Assembly: GCA_030648705.1 (NCBI GenBank)
Contig: JAUSHF010000001.1
Location: 1 to 6,179 of the forward strand
Length of the DNA: 6,179 nucleotides
Origin: a bacterium
GTDB lineage: Bacteria > Patescibacteriota > Minisyncoccia > Phycocordibacterales > PALSA-1337
Reading direction: 5' to 3'
Each line of letters starts with the position of its first letter. Positions within the stretch are counted from its first letter, which is position 1. This document shows positions 5,434 through 6,179 of this stretch, in pieces. Both the position numbers and the translations under genes were made by a program. Under the pieces are notes generated by a model. That model did no database searches. It was not told the DNA's origin and saw only the letters and a list, made by a program, of their open reading frames with translations.

Positions 5434-5841
5434 ATGAAAGAAACCACAAATACTAAATATATAGAGACAGTAGGACGCAGAAAGACTTCAGTAGCGCGTG
5501 TTCGCATTACAGAAGCTACTAAGATGTCTTACGAATTTAACGGAAAGGATTTAAATACATATTTTCCTACAGAAGAATTAAGATCAGTAATTACAGATGC
5601 CATAAACAAGTCAGGTATATCAGCTAAGTGGAAAGTCACTGCTAAGCTAAGTGGTGGAGGAATTCACTCACAAGCAGAAGCTTTCAGACATGGATTCACC
5701 AGAGCCCTAGTAGATTACGATGTTGAATTAAGAAAAATTCTAAAGAAAGAAGGATTTCTAAAGAGAGATCCAAGATCAAAAGAAAGACGTAAGTTCGGAC
5801 TAAAGAAGGCGAGAAAGGCACCACAGTGGAGTAAACGTTAA
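5434..5841 (+). CDS. rpsI: Small-subunit ribosomal protein uS9
   Basis: 135 residues, normal for uS9. It has the opening YIETVGRRKTSVARVRI (9-25), the motif KLSGGGIHSQAEAFRHGFTR (71-90), ALVDYD, then the basic tail KRDPRSKERRKFGLKKARKA (110-129) ending PQWSKR. The terminal Lys-Arg reaches the P-site tRNA anticodon loop in known 30S structures; Trp replaces the commoner Phe or Tyr in 'PQFSKR'. It follows rplM by five bases and is the last gene of the operon. The start is fixed by the tight junction and the family's N-terminus. Two bases after its TAA a large inverted repeat begins. Confidence 0.97.
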   Translation: MKETTNTKYIETVGRRKTSVARVRITEATKMSYEFNGKDLNTYFPTEELRSVITDAINKSGISAKWKVTAKLSGGGIHSQAEAFRHGFTRALVDYDVELRKILKKEGFLKRDPRSKERRKFGLKKARKAPQWSKR

Positions 5842-5842
5842 A

Positions 5843-5959
5843 AGCAAATACAAAACACAAGTAATTCAGGGTCGCTGTCTGGCCGTGCTCGGCCAGCGCT
5901 CACTCTCGGCGCCTGCGCGCCTGCGAGAGACCCTGAATTACTTGTGTTTTGTATTTGCT
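5843..5959 (+). repeat. Perfect 31-bp inverted repeat enclosing two GC-rich hairpins (possible operon terminator or small mobile element)
   Basis: Positions 5843-5873 and 5929-5959 are exact reverse complements over 31 bases, beginning AGCAAATACAAAACACAAGT on the left. The 55 bases between them contain two hairpins of their own, so the whole 117-base unit predicts a three-armed, T-shaped fold. The outer stem is mostly A/T, while the inner part is strongly G/C, unlike the rest of the window. It starts two bases after the rpsI stop, so it would be in the 3' end of the operon transcript and could halt transcription or protect the message from 3' exonucleases. A continuous T tract, as in an ordinary intrinsic terminator, is missing, although the right arm is T-rich. 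A MITE-like element or an assembly foldback are alternatives. The symmetry itself is certain; the role is inference. Confidence 0.93.
5879..5929 (+). other. Two inner hairpins and an 8-bp tandem duplication at the tip of the inverted repeat
   Basis: First hairpin: CTGGCCG (5879-5885), loop TGCT, CGGCCAG (5890-5896), a perfect 7-bp stem. Second hairpin: CTCTC (5903-5907) then GGCGC (5908-5912), loop CTGC, GCGCC (5917-5921), a three-base bulge TGC, and GAGAG (5925-5929). The second contains two exact tandem copies of GCGCCTGC (5909-5916 and 5917-5924), which create the bulge and look like a small duplication. The final G at 5929 is also the first base of the outer right arm, so the two stems compete for that pair. 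Confidence 0.85.
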
Positions 5960-5960
5960 A

Positions 5961-6001
5961 CCAAAATTTGCAAAAATGTTGCATATTTTAGCGTTTTGTG
6001 G
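5961..6001 (+). repeat. Imperfect inverted repeat between the large palindrome and the last gene
   Basis: The 17-base arms 5961-5977 and 5985-6001 pair at about 13 positions counting one G-T (CCA/TGG at the base, GC/GC in the middle, AAAAT/ATTTT at the top), with small internal mismatches and a seven-base loop GTTGCAT. It overlaps the suggested promoter of the following gene, so it could be an operator. It could also be chance in A/T-rich DNA. Confidence 0.35.
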
Positions 6002-6008
6002 TTATATT
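5979..6008 (+). promoter_or_regulatory. Possible promoter of the right-edge gene
   Basis: TTGCAT (5979-5984) and TATATT (6003-6008) are separated by 18 bases; shifting to TTATAT at 6002 gives 17. The -10 is good (5 of 6), the -35 weak (3 of 6). TATATTTG at 6003-6010 also fits the TAnnTTTG -7 element used by Bacteroidota, but no matching TTTG box sits at the right distance. A start near 6015 would leave a leader of about 30 bases. It lies after the large palindrome, where a new transcription unit would be expected. Confidence 0.35.
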
Positions 6009-6032
6009 TGATTAGTCGAATAGTCACAAACA

Positions 6033-6046
6033 AAAGAAAGTTCTTT
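6033..6046 (+). promoter_or_regulatory. Small palindrome abutting the start codon of the right-edge gene
   Basis: AAAGAA (6033-6038) and TTCTTT (6041-6046) are perfect inverted arms around AG, ending at the base before the ATG. The purine run AAAGAAAG (6033-6040) is also the only plausible, though weak, ribosome-binding site for this gene. With a two-base centre a stable RNA hairpin is unlikely, so a DNA-level site or chance is more probable. Confidence 0.3.
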
Positions 6047-6179
6047 ATGGCTCAAAAACCAATCATTGTATATATTGAAAGCAGTCATAGTGGAATGAAC
6101 AATGATAATCCGTGTCGTGATGCCCTCAGTTTTTTTCTGAGACAGCATTGTGGATGTGAGGTCATCGTTTATGACTATG
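6047..6179 (+). CDS. N-terminal fragment of an unidentified protein with a possible SEFIR/TIR-like fold (3' end outside window)
   Basis: The first 44 codons are visible from the ATG at 6047 and the frame is open to the right edge. The protein begins MAQKPIIVYIESSHSG and continues through ALSFFLRQHCGCEVIVYDY. The pattern is a hydrophobic strand ending in a Ser-rich turn (IIVYIESSHSG), an amphipathic helix (RDALSFFLRQH) and a second strand (CEVIVYDY). This beta-alpha-beta order is that of SEFIR and TIR domains, and the FL-x-x-x-CGCEV-x-x-x-D spacing resembles, from memory, SEFIR domains of interleukin-17-receptor-type proteins. SEFIR proteins also occur in bacteria, some in antiphage defence. 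The fragment is too short to settle this: any flavodoxin- or Rossmann-like fold would begin similarly. CTCAG-T7-CTGAG (6125-6141) lies inside the frame. It appears to be transcriptionally separate from the ribosomal operon. That it is a gene is likely; the family is a guess. Confidence 0.55.
   Translation, partial: MAQKPIIVYIESSHSGMNNDNPCRDALSFFLRQHCGCEVIVYDY

Noticed and set aside
146..5449. Minus-strand open frames of 62-96 codons (146-334, 592-849, 952-1200, 1712-1921, 2772-2963, 4338-4574, 4721-5011, 5222-5449)
   Set aside because: Each lies opposite a well-supported + strand gene, and their predicted proteins show no recognisable family; they are reverse-strand shadows.
458..5841. Alternative genetic code with TGA read as an amino acid
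   Set aside because: No conserved ribosomal or polymerase gene contains an in-frame TGA; all are full length under the standard bacterial code.
5900..5929. Ordinary intrinsic terminator formed by the inner GC hairpin alone
   Set aside because: The hairpin is followed by ACCCTGAATTAC and not by a T tract; any termination role would need the larger structure.
5843..5959. Integron attC site, tRNA gene or CRISPR repeat
   Set aside because: The arms are perfectly paired, without the attC core sites or extrahelical bases; there is no cloverleaf and no repeat-spacer pattern.
6125..6141. CTCAG-T7-CTGAG hairpin as a terminator or phase-variation tract
   Set aside because: It lies inside an open frame, has only a five-base stem with no following T run, and one T7 run is weak evidence for phase variation.
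1..6179. CTAG tetranucleotide frequency
   Set aside because: CTAG appears roughly as often as base composition predicts, so it is neither depleted nor enriched in a telling way.

Overview
This window reads as a stretch of an AT-rich bacterial chromosome carrying the 3' part of the ribosomal-protein/alpha operon. Every supported gene lies on the + strand. The most likely source is a Candidate Phyla Radiation (Patescibacteria) bacterium, perhaps of the Parcubacteria/Paceibacteria side. The reasons are the pairing of an FtsA/PilM-like protein with a single-pass membrane protein bearing a 'baseplate J'-like domain (a pair I associate with that group), clearly bacterial but divergent and partly shortened ribosomal proteins (uL13 lacks its usual C-terminal tail), and start codons that almost all lack a Shine-Dalgarno sequence. 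The phylum call is inference; no 16S rRNA gene is present. Eleven stop codons are visible (ten TAA, one TAG, no TGA) and every gene reads through in the standard bacterial code.

Layout. Positions 1-446 hold the 3' end of a gene that runs off the left edge and resembles the C-terminal part of an actin-like FtsA/PilM ATPase. After 11 bases comes a 434-residue bitopic membrane protein (458-1762) with a lysine-rich cytoplasmic head, one membrane helix and a large outside domain resembling gp47/baseplate J. A sigma70-type promoter directly follows its stop codon and starts the translation operon: infA, rpmJ, rpsM, rpsK, rpsD, rpoA, rplQ, rplM, rpsI (1813-5841), with gaps of 5-52 bases. A second, near-consensus extended -10 promoter overlaps the rpsD stop and would give rpoA-rplQ-rplM-rpsI its own transcription.

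Two bases after the rpsI stop lies the most striking non-coding feature: a perfect 31-bp inverted repeat (5843-5873 with 5929-5959) enclosing two GC-rich hairpins. It predicts a three-armed fold and stands out from the AT-rich surroundings. It may end the operon transcript, or it may be a mobile or structural element. Beyond it are an imperfect hairpin, a possible promoter, and the first 44 codons of another gene (6047 to the right edge). Its beta-alpha-beta pattern with a CGCEV motif recalls SEFIR/TIR-type signalling domains; this is suggestive only because the gene is cut off.

Functionally, the central block makes initiation factor IF-1, the RNA polymerase alpha subunit and seven ribosomal proteins (bL36, uS13, uS11, uS4, bL17, uL13, uS9), tying ribosome and polymerase output together. 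The two left-hand genes look like a separate cell-envelope module, and the right-hand partial gene appears to be an independent unit.
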